Below are positions 33,952 to 43,047 of a DNA stretch of 64,000 nt, one piece after another. The first letter of the stretch is position 1, and the number at the start of each line of letters is the position of its first letter. The stretch comes from an uncultured Opitutia bacterium (GTDB taxonomy: Bacteria; Verrucomicrobiota; Verrucomicrobiia; Opitutales; Opitutaceae): the NCBI GenBank assembly GCA_903820035.1, contig CAIJFT010000405.1, forward strand, positions 1 to 64,000. The letters run 5' to 3'. The notes under the pieces were generated by a model. It saw only the letters and a list, made by a program, of their open reading frames with translations, did not search any database and was not told the origin of the DNA. Both the position numbers and the translations under genes were made by a program.

Positions 33952-34864
33952 GTTTCCGGGCTTGCGGGCGAGCGGGCGGAGTGATGCTCGCACTTTGAAT
34001 GGTGAGCGCGGGGTTGATGAAGCCCGGCCGGATCGCCACGTCCTGGCGGATGCCGCCGCGCTCCTGCGCGCGCCAGCGGGCCGGCGAGTGGCCGGCGAGG
34101 CGGGTGAAGACCCGGGTAAAGTGATGCACCGTGGCGAAGCCGCTGAGCTCGGCGATCCGTTTCAGTTCGTAGTCGGAATAGCGGATCAGCTGCATGGCCC
34201 GGGCGACCCGGTAACGCCAGAGGGCCTGCAACGGCGACTCGCGGTGTTCCTGTTGCCACACGTTGTGGAGATGCCGGTAGCTGTAGTGCAGCGCGGCGCT
34301 CAGCGTTTGCTGGTTGATCGTCCCGGTGCAGTTTTCGCGGAGGAACCGTTCCAGCCGCCGGGACAAATCGTCGTCGCCGGTGGACGCCGTCGTGGCGGGC
34401 ACGGGAGCGGGTGCGGCGGGTGGCTCCGCCTGCAGCAGTCGCAGCAGCAATTGCGCGAACAGGTTCTGGCAGACTTCCTTCGTATACGGTCCGTGCCGGC
34501 GCGCTTCGGCGTGAATCGCCTCAAGCAGCGCCACCACCTGATCGTCAACCTTCGCGTGAAACACGTCCAACCGGCGGCAGGCGGCGCGGAGTTTCGCGTG
34601 ATGGAGCAGAAATTTTGTGTCGAGCGTGCGCACCGGCCCTTCCGCTCCGGCTTCCAACCCGTGCTTGAACCGGGGCGGGAGGAAGAGGAGCTGGCCGGCG
34701 TGGAAGCGGCGCCGTTCCGGGCCGAGGAGCGCTTCGCCGGTGCCGCTCACCACGAGAATCAGTTGGAAGTAATCGTCGTGCGCATGGCGCGGCAGGCGCC
34801 AGCCCGGTTCGTAATCGTAGCGGGCGATCCAGAGCGGTTCCACGTCGGGGGTCAGCAAGGTCAT
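33920..34864 (-). CDS. AraC-family transcriptional regulator
   Basis: DNA-binding protein of 314 residues. The N-terminal half is a cupin-type ligand domain (RLPRHAHDDYFQLILVVSGTG, FLPPRFKHGLEA). The C-terminal HTH pair follows: TLSAALHYSYRHLHNVWQQEHRESPLQALWRYRVARAMQLIRYSDYELKRIAELSGFATVHHFTRVFTRLAGHSPARWR. The start ATG 34864 is at the domain; the track extension is not credible. It faces the third TBDR across 239 bases and probably regulates that receptor and the lyase-sulfatase locus behind it. Its 3' end overlaps the PIG-L gene by 32 bases tail to tail. Confidence 0.93.
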   Translation of the reverse strand: MTLLTPDVEPLWIARYDYEPGWRLPRHAHDDYFQLILVVSGTGEALLGPERRRFHAGQLLFLPPRFKHGLEAGAEGPVRTLDTKFLLHHAKLRAACRRLDVFHAKVDDQVVALLEAIHAEARRHGPYTKEVCQNLFAQLLLRLLQAEPPAAPAPVPATTASTGDDDLSRRLERFLRENCTGTINQQTLSAALHYSYRHLHNVWQQEHRESPLQALWRYRVARAMQLIRYSDYELKRIAELSGFATVHHFTRVFTRLAGHSPARWRAQERGGIRQDVAIRPGFINPALTIQSASITPPARPQARKLNRRGAAGGS

Positions 34865-35103
34865 CGATCGGGCGGCGGGAAACGGGGTTCGGTGGGGCGC
34901 AGGCCATTTCACGATTAGACAAAAAAGAGACCTGGCGAGCCAAAGACTACGGCTGAGCGGCAAGGTATGTTAGTTCCGTCTCGGACCAGCGGGAGCGTTC
35001 GGGGCGCCCGGTCGGGTTTCCACCCCGACCGTTCCCTGCCTTGCTCCCGGCTATCAACGTCAGCCACTCACCGGCGCGCCCGGTGCCCGCTCTCACAACC
35101 CCT

Positions 35104-37365
35104 ATGCAACCCCGACTCCGTTCCGTTATTTTAATCAGCGCCTTTGCCGTGGCTTCCTCGCTTGGCCGCGGGGCCACGACCGATGAGGTGGTCAAGCTCA
35201 CCGAGTTCACGGTCGGGGCCAAGGCCGACCGCGGTTACCTCGCCTCCGAAACGGTCTCCGGCAGCCGGGTGGCCACCGCCATCAAGGACCTGCCGTACTC
35301 GGTCAACGTGGTGACGAGCGAGTTCCTGGAGGATTTTGGCGTGCTGGAGGGAACGACGCAGGCGTTTGCCTACACCAGTTCGGTCGCGGCGATCGACCTG
35401 AGCGGCACCGGCAATTCCACGGTGCGCGGGTTTTCCAGCCAGTACATGCTCCGCGACGGCTTTTTCCGCCTGGGCCGGACGGATCCGATGCTGATCGACC
35501 GGGTGGAGTTCATCAAGGGGCCGAACGTCGGCTCGATCTACGGGCAAAGCCAGCCCGGCGGCATCATCAACATGATCACCAAGCGCCCGACGCGGACGGC
35601 CCACGCCTCGCTCAGCGTCACGGAAGGCGCGTACCAGACGAGCAAGGTGCAGGTGAACGCGAGCGGCCCGGTCCCCGGCCTGAAGAACGACGGTTATTTC
35701 GCCGGTTTCTCCAACTTCGAGCGCAACTATGAGGTCAAGGGCGCCAACCTGCGCAACCGTTCCTTCGCGCTGGGCTGGGAACACCGCCTCGCCGGCGGCG
35801 GCAACGTCTACCTATTGTCCAGCTACCTCCGGAACCAAGCCCACACCGTGATGAACGGCGTGCCCTACAACTACGACTCCGGGTCGAAGACCTACACGGG
35901 GCTGGCGATGAATCTGGCGTCGTTGAACGAGAACGGGCCGAACAGCGAGACGACCCGCGAAGTGGCCGATATCACCGCCAGCTTCGAGCAGCGGCTCAGC
36001 ACCGTCTTCTCGTTCCGCTCCGCGGCCAATGTGTATCACAGCCACAAATATCTCTTCAACGCCGGTTCGGGCACCCAGTACGACTACCTGAAGAACACCC
36101 TCGCGCGCGGCACCGTGGCCAAGAACCTGATCAACGAGGACGGCGGCGGTTTCCAGGCCGACTTGGTGGCGCACTACAAACTGTTCAACGGCGCCGCCGA
36201 CAACAAGACGCTCTGGACCCTCGATTTTTCGGACTACTACCGCTGGGACCCGACGTGGAACTTGAATTCCAATCTGGCGATCACCAACACCGCCACGACT
36301 CAGCCTCCCGGCGCCGCCGGCACCTATTGGTTTAAGAACATTTTTCCCGGCCAGCCCATCGACTACAGCATACCCGACTACAGTCCTGGGACCTTCTCGA
36401 CGCTCTCCAACCTCAAGAAAAACCGGTCCTCGATCTGGGGCGGCCTGGTCCGGCACCAAATGACCCTGTTGGGCGACCGGCTGATGCTGTTCGGCACCCT
36501 GCGCTACGACTACGTGCGGTTCAACCTGCGTAATTTCGAGGGCAAGGGGGCCGCGGCCCAGGGCAGCGCGAACGCCTGGTCGCCGAGCCTCGGGGTAAAC
36601 TACAAGATGGGCTCCGTCGCCTCTGCCTACTTCAGCCGCGGCGTCGGCTTCAATGCCAACGCCCAGAATCAGGTCGCGACCAATACGCCGGCGATCCAGC
36701 CGAACCAGCGCTCGTGGGGTTATGACTACGGGATCAAGTTCAACCTGCTCGACAACCGGCTCTTCCTCACCCTCGGCGGCTATTACACGGTGATGTACCA
36801 CGTGCCCACGACGGAGTTGCTGCCGAACGGCACCACGACCACGAATTTCTCCGGCAGCCTGCTGGGTCGGGGCGGCGAAATGGACCTGACGTGGCGGGTG
36901 ACCGAGAACCTGACGCTGCTCGGCGGCTACGGCCGCACCAACACGATCTACACCTATTTCGGCCGCGACACGGGCGCCGTCGGTTTTGCGCCGCGGCGGG
37001 TGCCGCCCACCCAAGGTGGGCTCTCCGCGAAGTACGCCTTCACCGGTTCGCTGCAGGGATTCTCCGTCAACGCCGGCGTTTCCCGAGTGGCCGCAGCGCC
37101 CGCGGAAGCACCGAACACCGGTGACCTGTTCAACTCCGCCGGCCTCTACACCGGCAATGACGGCCGCCGCTACCTCAAGCTGCCCGCCTACACCCGCGTC
37201 GACCTGGCCGCCCACTACCAGTTCAAGGCGTCGGGCAGCTATCGGCAGACGGTCAGCATCTTCCTCAAGAACGCGGGCGACAGCCGGTTTGCCGAGTATC
37301 TCACCTCCAATTCGACCGCCTCGGATCGGCGCGGAGTCTATGTGACCTACAAGCTCGGTTATTGA
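35104..37365 (+). CDS. TonB-dependent outer-membrane receptor
   Basis: TBDR of 753 residues. A signal peptide (residues 1-23, ISAFAVASSLGRGA) precedes the TonB-box-like VVKLTEFTVG at 29-38. The plug is of the FecA/FhuA-like kind (KDLPYSVNVVTSEFLEDF, STVRGFSSQYMLRDGFFR, RVEFIKGPNVGSIYGQSQPGGIINMITKRPT). The barrel ends in GVYVTYKLGY. By sequence it resembles siderophore receptors, yet it sits between an AraC regulator and polyuronate genes, so an oligosaccharide ligand is equally possible. ATG 35104 follows the CAACCCCT context. Confidence 0.93.
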   Translation: MQPRLRSVILISAFAVASSLGRGATTDEVVKLTEFTVGAKADRGYLASETVSGSRVATAIKDLPYSVNVVTSEFLEDFGVLEGTTQAFAYTSSVAAIDLSGTGNSTVRGFSSQYMLRDGFFRLGRTDPMLIDRVEFIKGPNVGSIYGQSQPGGIINMITKRPTRTAHASLSVTEGAYQTSKVQVNASGPVPGLKNDGYFAGFSNFERNYEVKGANLRNRSFALGWEHRLAGGGNVYLLSSYLRNQAHTVMNGVPYNYDSGSKTYTGLAMNLASLNENGPNSETTREVADITASFEQRLSTVFSFRSAANVYHSHKYLFNAGSGTQYDYLKNTLARGTVAKNLINEDGGGFQADLVAHYKLFNGAADNKTLWTLDFSDYYRWDPTWNLNSNLAITNTATTQPPGAAGTYWFKNIFPGQPIDYSIPDYSPGTFSTLSNLKKNRSSIWGGLVRHQMTLLGDRLMLFGTLRYDYVRFNLRNFEGKGAAAQGSANAWSPSLGVNYKMGSVASAYFSRGVGFNANAQNQVATNTPAIQPNQRSWGYDYGIKFNLLDNRLFLTLGGYYTVMYHVPTTELLPNGTTTTNFSGSLLGRGGEMDLTWRVTENLTLLGGYGRTNTIYTYFGRDTGAVGFAPRRVPPTQGGLSAKYAFTGSLQGFSVNAGVSRVAAAPAEAPNTGDLFNSAGLYTGNDGRRYLKLPAYTRVDLAAHYQFKASGSYRQTVSIFLKNAGDSRFAEYLTSNSTASDRRGVYVTYKLGY

Positions 37366-37444
37366 GCCGTCACGCCGCGTGCCGAACGGCCCTTTACCGG
37401 GGAATCCGGCGTGATTCATCGCCTCCGATCCCATTACCTTCGCC

Positions 37445-38563
37445 ATGCTCTTCCTCCTCGCCGCCCTGACGTTTAATCTCCCGGCCTACGAACTCCCGCG
37501 GGTCGTGCCCCTGGCCGAGGCCGCCCTCGGCGACCAGCCGGTTTCGATCACCGCCGTCGCGAATCCGCGCAGCCCGGGCGGGCTGCACGATTTCTCCTCG
37601 GAGGGCGACTACTGGTGGCCGGACCCGAAAAATCCCGCCGGCCCCTACATCCGGCGCGACGGTGAGACCAATCCCGACAACTTCGTCGCCCACCGGCGGC
37701 TGATGTTCGCGTTCGCGCGGGATTTTGGGGCGCTGGCCGCCGCGTATGACCTCACGCAAGAGGAACGTTTCGCCGCCGGGGCCGTGGCGCACTTGAAGGT
37801 CTGGTTCGTCGATCCGGCGACGCGCATGAATCCGAACCTCCAGTACGCCCAGTCGATCAAGGGCGTGTGCACGGGCCGGGGCACGGGCCTGATCGACACG
37901 GTGCACTTCGCGGAGGTCGCGCTCGGCATCCGCGCGCTGCACGGCTCCCGCGCCCTCGATGCGGCGACCGAGACCGCGGTCAAAGGTTGGTTCCGCGACT
38001 ACCTCGCCTGGCTGCAGACGCATCCGTACGGCATCGAGGAGCGCAACGCGGTGAACAACCACGGATCCTGCTGGGTGTTGCAGGTCGCGGCGTTCGCGCG
38101 GTTGGTCGACGACGCGCCGGCCCTCGCCTTCTGCCGGAGCCGTTTCAAGGACATCCTCCTGCCGAAGCAGATGGCGGCCGATGGCGGCTTCCCGCTCGAA
38201 CTGGCGCGCACCAAGCCGTACGGCTACTCGATCTTCAACCTGGATGTGATGACCGGGCTCGCCGTGGTGCTCACCACGCCGGACGTGAACTTCATGACGT
38301 TTGCGCTGGCCGACGGCCGCTCGATGGTGCGCGGGGTCGAATTCCTCGCCCCCTTCCTCGCCGACAAGTCGAAGTGGAAGCGGCCGCCCGATGTCTTGTA
38401 CTGGAAGGAATGGCCGGTGCGCCAACCGGCGCTGCTGTTCGGCGCGGTCGCCGCCGGCCGCGAAGACTGGCTCGCCCTTTGGCAGCGCCTGCCCTCGGAT
38501 CCCGTGGTCGAGGAAGTCCGCCGCAACCTGCCGATCCGCTTCCCGACCTTGTGGCGGCCCTGA
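37445..38563 (+). CDS. alginate lyase family protein (PL5-like)
   Basis: Polysaccharide lyase of 372 residues of the Alginate_lyase (PF05426) kind, an alpha/alpha barrel that cleaves uronic-acid polymers by beta-elimination. The signature NNHGSCWVLQ (NNHxxx with the catalytic His) and DYWWPDPKNP with PYIRRDGETNPDN match the family, as does the Tyr-rich active-site region KPYGYSIFNLD. A hydrophobic N-terminus (MLFLLAALTF) indicates export. It lies 79 bases behind the TBDR and heads the lyase-sulfatase-isomerase-transporter-dehydrogenase group. The exact polymer is not determinable; alginate or another polyuronate is likely. Confidence 0.88.
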   Translation: MLFLLAALTFNLPAYELPRVVPLAEAALGDQPVSITAVANPRSPGGLHDFSSEGDYWWPDPKNPAGPYIRRDGETNPDNFVAHRRLMFAFARDFGALAAAYDLTQEERFAAGAVAHLKVWFVDPATRMNPNLQYAQSIKGVCTGRGTGLIDTVHFAEVALGIRALHGSRALDAATETAVKGWFRDYLAWLQTHPYGIEERNAVNNHGSCWVLQVAAFARLVDDAPALAFCRSRFKDILLPKQMAADGGFPLELARTKPYGYSIFNLDVMTGLAVVLTTPDVNFMTFALADGRSMVRGVEFLAPFLADKSKWKRPPDVLYWKEWPVRQPALLFGAVAAGREDWLALWQRLPSDPVVEEVRRNLPIRFPTLWRP

Positions 38564-38606
38564 TCTTTTTCTACCCACGATCGCAACGCGGCCCGCCCTT
38601 TCTCCT

Positions 38607-39962
38607 TTGAAAATTTTCTCCGCTCTCGCCCTCGGCGCTCTGGCCCTCGGATTCGTCGGCCCGCCGTCCGCCGGCGCCGCCGACCGTCCCAATGTCATCT
38701 TCATCCTCGCCGACGACCTCGGCACCGGGGACGTGAGCTGTTACGGCGCGGACAACCGCCGGACGCCGAACATCGACCAGCTCGCCGCGCGCGGGGTCCG
38801 GTTCACGCACGCCTACACGGCTCCGCTTTGCGGTCCGTCCCGCGCCTGCATCATGACGGGACGCTACGCGTTTCGCACTGGGGCGACGAATCAGGACCGG
38901 GTCGTGGCCTGGAAGGCGACCCACGAAACCCTCACGCCCGCGTACCTCAAGCCGGCGGGCTACGCCACGGCGATCGTCGGGAAGTGGAGCCAGTTCAGTT
39001 TTGATCCGGCCGAAGCCGGCTTCGACGACAGCCTGCGGTTTTATGCGAGCGGCCGCTATTGGGCGGATTCCGCCGGGGAGGATGATCAGAAGGTGAAGAA
39101 GGGCCTCTACGTCGTGAACGGCCAGACGGTGAAGCAGGGCAAAACGGAATACCTGCCCGATACGATGGAGCAGCATCTCTTCGCGTTCATGGCGAAGAAT
39201 CGCGAGCGGCCCTTCTATGCCTATTATTCCATGTCGCACGTGCATGGGGAGATTGTGCGGACGCCGGACAGTGCGCCCGACAGCAAGGACTTGTACGTCG
39301 ACAATTGTGCCTACATGGACAAGCTGGTCGGCAACCTGGTGCGCGAACTCGAGCGCCAAAAACTCAGCGAAAAAACAGTCCTGATTTTTTGCGGCGACAA
39401 CGGCACCGCCAAGTCGCCGGCCGAGCGTTCCACCATCGGCGGTCGCCGCCTCATCGGCCAGAAGGGCACGATGCAGGAGGGGGGCGCGCTGGTGCCCTTG
39501 ATCGTGGTTTGGCCCGGCGTGACGCCGCAGGGCAAAGTGATCGATGATCTCGTGGATTCGACCGACTACCTGCCGACCGTGGCGGAAATCGCCGGGGCGA
39601 CGTTGCCCAAGGACAAGGTGTTCGACGGTCGCAGTGTTGTGCCGCAGTTGCGCGGGGAGAAGGGCAACCCTCGGGAGTGGATCTTCATCGAGCTGGCCCG
39701 CAATTGGTATGTCCGCGAAGCCGGCTGGAAATTGAACGAAGCCGGCGAACTTTTCGACATGAGCGGGTCGCCGTTCACCGAACCCGTGGTGCCGGTGGCG
39801 CAGCAGAGCCCGGCCGCGGCGGCGGCCCGCGCCCGCTTGCAGACGGTGCTGGCGAAGCTGGATCCCGCCGGCGGAATCCTGGACGACGGCGACGGCACCG
39901 GCCGGCACGCCAACAAGCCCGCCAAGCCCGGCAAATCCGAGAAGAAGGTGAAGGCAAAATAG
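38607..39962 (+). CDS. secreted sulfatase (S1 family)
   Basis: Exported arylsulfatase-type enzyme of 451 residues. VIFILADDLGTGDVSCYG carries the metal Asp pair, and LCGPSRACIMTGRY is the formylglycine-generating signature CxPSR with Cys converted to the catalytic residue. SMSHVHGE and FCGDNGT supply further ligands. The start is TTG at 38607: the signal peptide LKIFSALALGALALGFVGPPSAGA begins exactly there and no ATG is available before the catalytic domain. The C-terminus ends in a Lys/Pro tail (KPAKPGKSEKKVKAK). Sulfatase next to an alginate-type lyase suggests a sulfated polyuronate as substrate. Confidence 0.9.
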   Translation: MKIFSALALGALALGFVGPPSAGAADRPNVIFILADDLGTGDVSCYGADNRRTPNIDQLAARGVRFTHAYTAPLCGPSRACIMTGRYAFRTGATNQDRVVAWKATHETLTPAYLKPAGYATAIVGKWSQFSFDPAEAGFDDSLRFYASGRYWADSAGEDDQKVKKGLYVVNGQTVKQGKTEYLPDTMEQHLFAFMAKNRERPFYAYYSMSHVHGEIVRTPDSAPDSKDLYVDNCAYMDKLVGNLVRELERQKLSEKTVLIFCGDNGTAKSPAERSTIGGRRLIGQKGTMQEGGALVPLIVVWPGVTPQGKVIDDLVDSTDYLPTVAEIAGATLPKDKVFDGRSVVPQLRGEKGNPREWIFIELARNWYVREAGWKLNEAGELFDMSGSPFTEPVVPVAQQSPAAAAARARLQTVLAKLDPAGGILDDGDGTGRHANKPAKPGKSEKKVKAK

Positions 39963-40020
39963 TCCGGCCGCGGTCTGGCCGCTCCCGGCCCTCAACCCAT
40001 TCCCCACCGGCTTCCCTCTT

Positions 40021-40869
40021 ATGTCCCGCTTACTGCGCGCCCGCGAACACTACCCGCAGCCTCTCGTGCAGCCGCGCGCCGGGCTGCTGGAGCTCGGTTA
40101 TTTTCACCTGCTGCGGCTGCGGGCCGGGGAGTCGCACACGTTTGCCGAGCCCGGTTGCGAACTGCTCTGCGTGGTGTTGTCGGGCCAGGCCGAAATCGTG
40201 GTTGGCGATACGTCGTTCGAACGCGTCGGGCGCCGGGCGGGCATTTGGGACGGGCCGGCGGACTCGGTGTACTGCGGCACCTCCGCCCGTATATCAGTGC
40301 GGGGCCTGCGCGACGGTACCGAGGTGGCGGTGGCCGGCGGCGTGTGCGCGCAGTCCTTTGCGCCGTTTCGGATTTCGCCCGAGGACGTCGAAATGGTCGA
40401 GGTCGGCTCGCCCGACACGCATTCGCGGCGGAGAATCTTTCACATCCTCGGGCAGAATGCCGCGGGTCGCGCGGGCAACCTGCTCGTCAGCGAACTCTAT
40501 GGTGATGGCGGCTGCTGGTCGGGTTACCCGCCGCACAAACACGACACGGAAAATCCGCCGGAAGAAACCGCCTTCGAGGAAATTTATCATTACCGCTACC
40601 GGCCGGAGAACGGATTCGGCGCGCAATTTTGCTATCGGCCCGACGGCGGCGGGGCCGAACCAGAAGTGGTCATGACGCGCCACGGCGACACCTACCTCGT
40701 CGACCGCGGTTATCATCCGACCGTCCGGGCGCCGGGGCATGAGGGCTACATCTTCACGATTTTGGTCGGTCGCCACCAGCGCTCGCTCGTGCAGAGTTTC
40801 GAACCGACGCACCGGCACCTGATGGATAAAATTCCCGGCATTCAGGCGATGCGGGACAAATTCAAGTGA
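40021..40869 (+). CDS. iolB: IolB/KduI-family isomerase
   Basis: Cupin-type isomerase of 282 residues. The metal-binding segment SGYPPHKHDTENPPEE and EEIYHYRYRPENGFGAQF are those of IolB (5-deoxy-glucuronate isomerase), which shares its family with KduI (4-deoxy-5-keto-uronate isomerase). In this setting, next to a polyuronate lyase, a hexuronate-type carrier and an SDR, it more likely isomerises a 4-deoxy-hexosulose uronate released by lyase action. The stop overlaps the GTG start of the MFS gene (GTGA). The ATG follows CCCTCTT. Confidence 0.88.
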   Translation: MSRLLRAREHYPQPLVQPRAGLLELGYFHLLRLRAGESHTFAEPGCELLCVVLSGQAEIVVGDTSFERVGRRAGIWDGPADSVYCGTSARISVRGLRDGTEVAVAGGVCAQSFAPFRISPEDVEMVEVGSPDTHSRRRIFHILGQNAAGRAGNLLVSELYGDGGCWSGYPPHKHDTENPPEETAFEEIYHYRYRPENGFGAQFCYRPDGGGAEPEVVMTRHGDTYLVDRGYHPTVRAPGHEGYIFTILVGRHQRSLVQSFEPTHRHLMDKIPGIQAMRDKFK

Positions 40870-42128
40870 GCCGGCCTCCTTCGTCATCGCATCGCGTCGG
40901 CCCCGATGAGCGCCCGTGGCGCTGGGTGATCATCGGACTGATCTTTCTCGGTACGGTCATCAATTATTTTGACCGCCTGGCGCTCCCGACGCTCGCCCCG
41001 GTGCTGCGCGCGGAGTTCAAACTCACCAACGTCGACTACGCGTGGATCGCGAACTCGTTTCTCCTCGTCTACGCGCTCTCGATGTTTCTTTGGGGCGCGG
41101 TGTTTGACCGCATCGGAAACCGGCTTGGCTTTGCCGTCGCGGTGGTCGTCTGGTCGGTGGCCCAGATCGGCACCGCCGCCGCCCGCGGGGTCGCGAGCTT
41201 CGGCCTGTTGCGCGGCCTGCTCGGCCTCGGCGAAGCGGGCAACTGGCCCGGCGCCACCCGCACGATCGCGGCGTGGTTTCCCGCCCGGCAACGTGCGCTC
41301 GGCATGGGCATCGCCAACACGGGCGCCTCGCTCGGCCCGGCCTTTGCGATTCCGTTGATCATCTGGCTGCGCGACGACTTCGGCTGGCGCGCGGTGTTTC
41401 TGATCACGGGCGGGATGGGCTTCGTCTGGTTGATTCTGTGGCTCCTGCTTTATCCGCGGACGGCGGAAATCCAAGCGTCCGCCCGGAGCGACGGAGCCGC
41501 ACCGGCGCACCCGCCCGTCCCGTGGAGGGTGCTTCTCCACCGCCGCGAGGTGTGGGGCATCGTGGTTGCGCGGTTCCTGGGCGATCCCATCTGGTGGCTC
41601 TACGTGAACTGGATGCCGTTGTACCTTGCGGACGTGCGCGGCTTCGACCTGAAGCAGCTGAAGGCGACCGGCTGGGTGCCCTACGTGGCGGCGGCGGCCG
41701 GGGCGTTGGCCGGCGGCTGGCTTTCGGGCTTCTTGCTCCGCCGCACCGGGAACGTAAATCGGGCGCGCAAGGTCGCCATCACGCTGGGCACGGTCGCGAT
41801 GCTGGCCGGGTTTATGACGGCCTGCGCGACGTCCGCGCCCGCGGCCATCGTCTGGATGAGCATCACGCTCTTCGGTTTTCAATGCTGGGTCGGCAACGTG
41901 CAGACGCTCGCGAGTGATTACTTCCCGGTGGGGGCGGTGGGTTCGATCGCGGGGTTCGCCGGCACGGCGGCCGGTCTGGGGGCGGTGATCTTCACCTTCT
42001 CCACCGGCTGGGTCGTGGACCACTTCTCGTACACGCCGATCTTGCTGACGGCGGCCGTGCTGGCGCCGCTCGCGACGACGGCGTTGTTTGTCTTGTCAGG
42101 TCCGGTGCGCCGGATCGAAGTCACCTGA
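40866..42128 (+). CDS. MFS transporter, hexuronate (ACS/ExuT-like)
   Basis: Carrier of 420 residues with about 12 membrane segments. The ACS-family signatures are segment 1 INYFDRLALP and the segment 4-5 block GLLGLGEAGNWPGATRTIAAWFP. Uronate and anion-type sugars are usual substrates, so it probably takes up lyase products. It starts with GTG at 40866, overlapping the isomerase stop (GTGA), and its stop is 8 bases before the SDR ATG, so the three genes are one unit. The exact substrate is inferred from neighbours. Confidence 0.93.
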   Translation: MSRPPSSSHRVGPDERPWRWVIIGLIFLGTVINYFDRLALPTLAPVLRAEFKLTNVDYAWIANSFLLVYALSMFLWGAVFDRIGNRLGFAVAVVVWSVAQIGTAAARGVASFGLLRGLLGLGEAGNWPGATRTIAAWFPARQRALGMGIANTGASLGPAFAIPLIIWLRDDFGWRAVFLITGGMGFVWLILWLLLYPRTAEIQASARSDGAAPAHPPVPWRVLLHRREVWGIVVARFLGDPIWWLYVNWMPLYLADVRGFDLKQLKATGWVPYVAAAAGALAGGWLSGFLLRRTGNVNRARKVAITLGTVAMLAGFMTACATSAPAAIVWMSITLFGFQCWVGNVQTLASDYFPVGAVGSIAGFAGTAAGLGAVIFTFSTGWVVDHFSYTPILLTAAVLAPLATTALFVLSGPVRRIEVT

Positions 42129-42135
42129 TCCTCCC

Positions 42136-42909
42136 ATGTCCGGAAAAAATCCCCTTTTCGATCTCACCGGGCGCATCGCGCTCGTCACCGGTTCCAGTCA
42201 GGGCCTCGGGCTCGCGATTGCGCGCGGGCTCGCGCAGGCGGGTGCGGCGGTGGTGCTGAACGGCCGCGACGAGAAGAAACTCGCGGCGACGGCGGACGCG
42301 TTGCGCGCGGAGGGCGTGAAGGTGTATCCGGCGGCGTTCGATGTCACCGACGGCGCGGCGGGTGCGGCGGCGGTGGCGCGGGCCGAGGCGGAATTCGGGG
42401 TCATCGACATTCTGGTCAACAACGCGGGCATCCAGCGGCGGGCGCCGTTGGCCGAGATGACGGAGGAGCAGTGGCGGTCGGTCATCGACACGAACCTTAC
42501 GAGTGCGTTTCTCGTCTCGCGGGCGGTGGCGCCGCGGATGATTGCGCGCGGCCGCGGCAAGATCATCAACATTTGCTCCGTGATGAGCGAGGTGTCGCGG
42601 CCGACGATCGCGAATTACGCGGCGGCGAAGGGCGGCTTGAAGATGCTCACGCGCGCCATGGCGGTCGAGTGGGCGAAGCACGGGCTGCAGACCAACGGCA
42701 TCGCGCCGGGTTACTTCGTGACCGAGCTGAACCAGCCGCTCGTCGAGAACGTCGATTTCAACAAGTGGATCTGCGGCCGCACGCCCGCGGGGCGTTGGGG
42801 TCAGCCGCACGAGCTGGCGGGCGCCGCGGTCTTTCTCGCCTCGACCGCGAGTGATTTCGTGAACGGCCAGGTGCTGTACGTCGACGGCGGTCTGCTGGCG
42901 TCGTTGTAG
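42136..42909 (+). CDS. SDR-family dehydrogenase, gluconate 5-dehydrogenase-like
   Basis: NAD(P)-dependent short-chain dehydrogenase of 257 residues. The cofactor motif is TGSSQGLG, then NNAGIQ, and the catalytic Ser/Tyr/Lys lie in NICSVMSEVSRPTIANYAAAKGG. The sequence is closest to gluconate 5-dehydrogenase or KduD (2-dehydro-3-deoxy-D-gluconate 5-dehydrogenase), which would be the next step after the isomerase. It starts at ATG 42136, 8 bases behind the MFS gene, and completes the lyase operon. In alginate users an SDR of this type reduces 4-deoxy-5-hexosulose uronate to KDG. Confidence 0.92.
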   Translation: MSGKNPLFDLTGRIALVTGSSQGLGLAIARGLAQAGAAVVLNGRDEKKLAATADALRAEGVKVYPAAFDVTDGAAGAAAVARAEAEFGVIDILVNNAGIQRRAPLAEMTEEQWRSVIDTNLTSAFLVSRAVAPRMIARGRGKIINICSVMSEVSRPTIANYAAAKGGLKMLTRAMAVEWAKHGLQTNGIAPGYFVTELNQPLVENVDFNKWICGRTPAGRWGQPHELAGAAVFLASTASDFVNGQVLYVDGGLLASL

Positions 42910-43047
42910 GCCCGGGCGGTGGCCGGGGTCACCCGTTCCGAAATACACTCGCCCGGACACCGGCCGGTCCTGCCGCGGAAAATTTCCCCGGTAAATCCGC
43001 TTTGCTTTTCGGTGCGGTGCGGTCGACCGTGAGGTGACGGCGGCCGC

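Noticed and set aside
35812-37446. 544-residue minus-strand ORF opposite the third TBDR
   Set aside because: Antisense shadow; real gene shows signal peptide, plug and barrel in the + frame.
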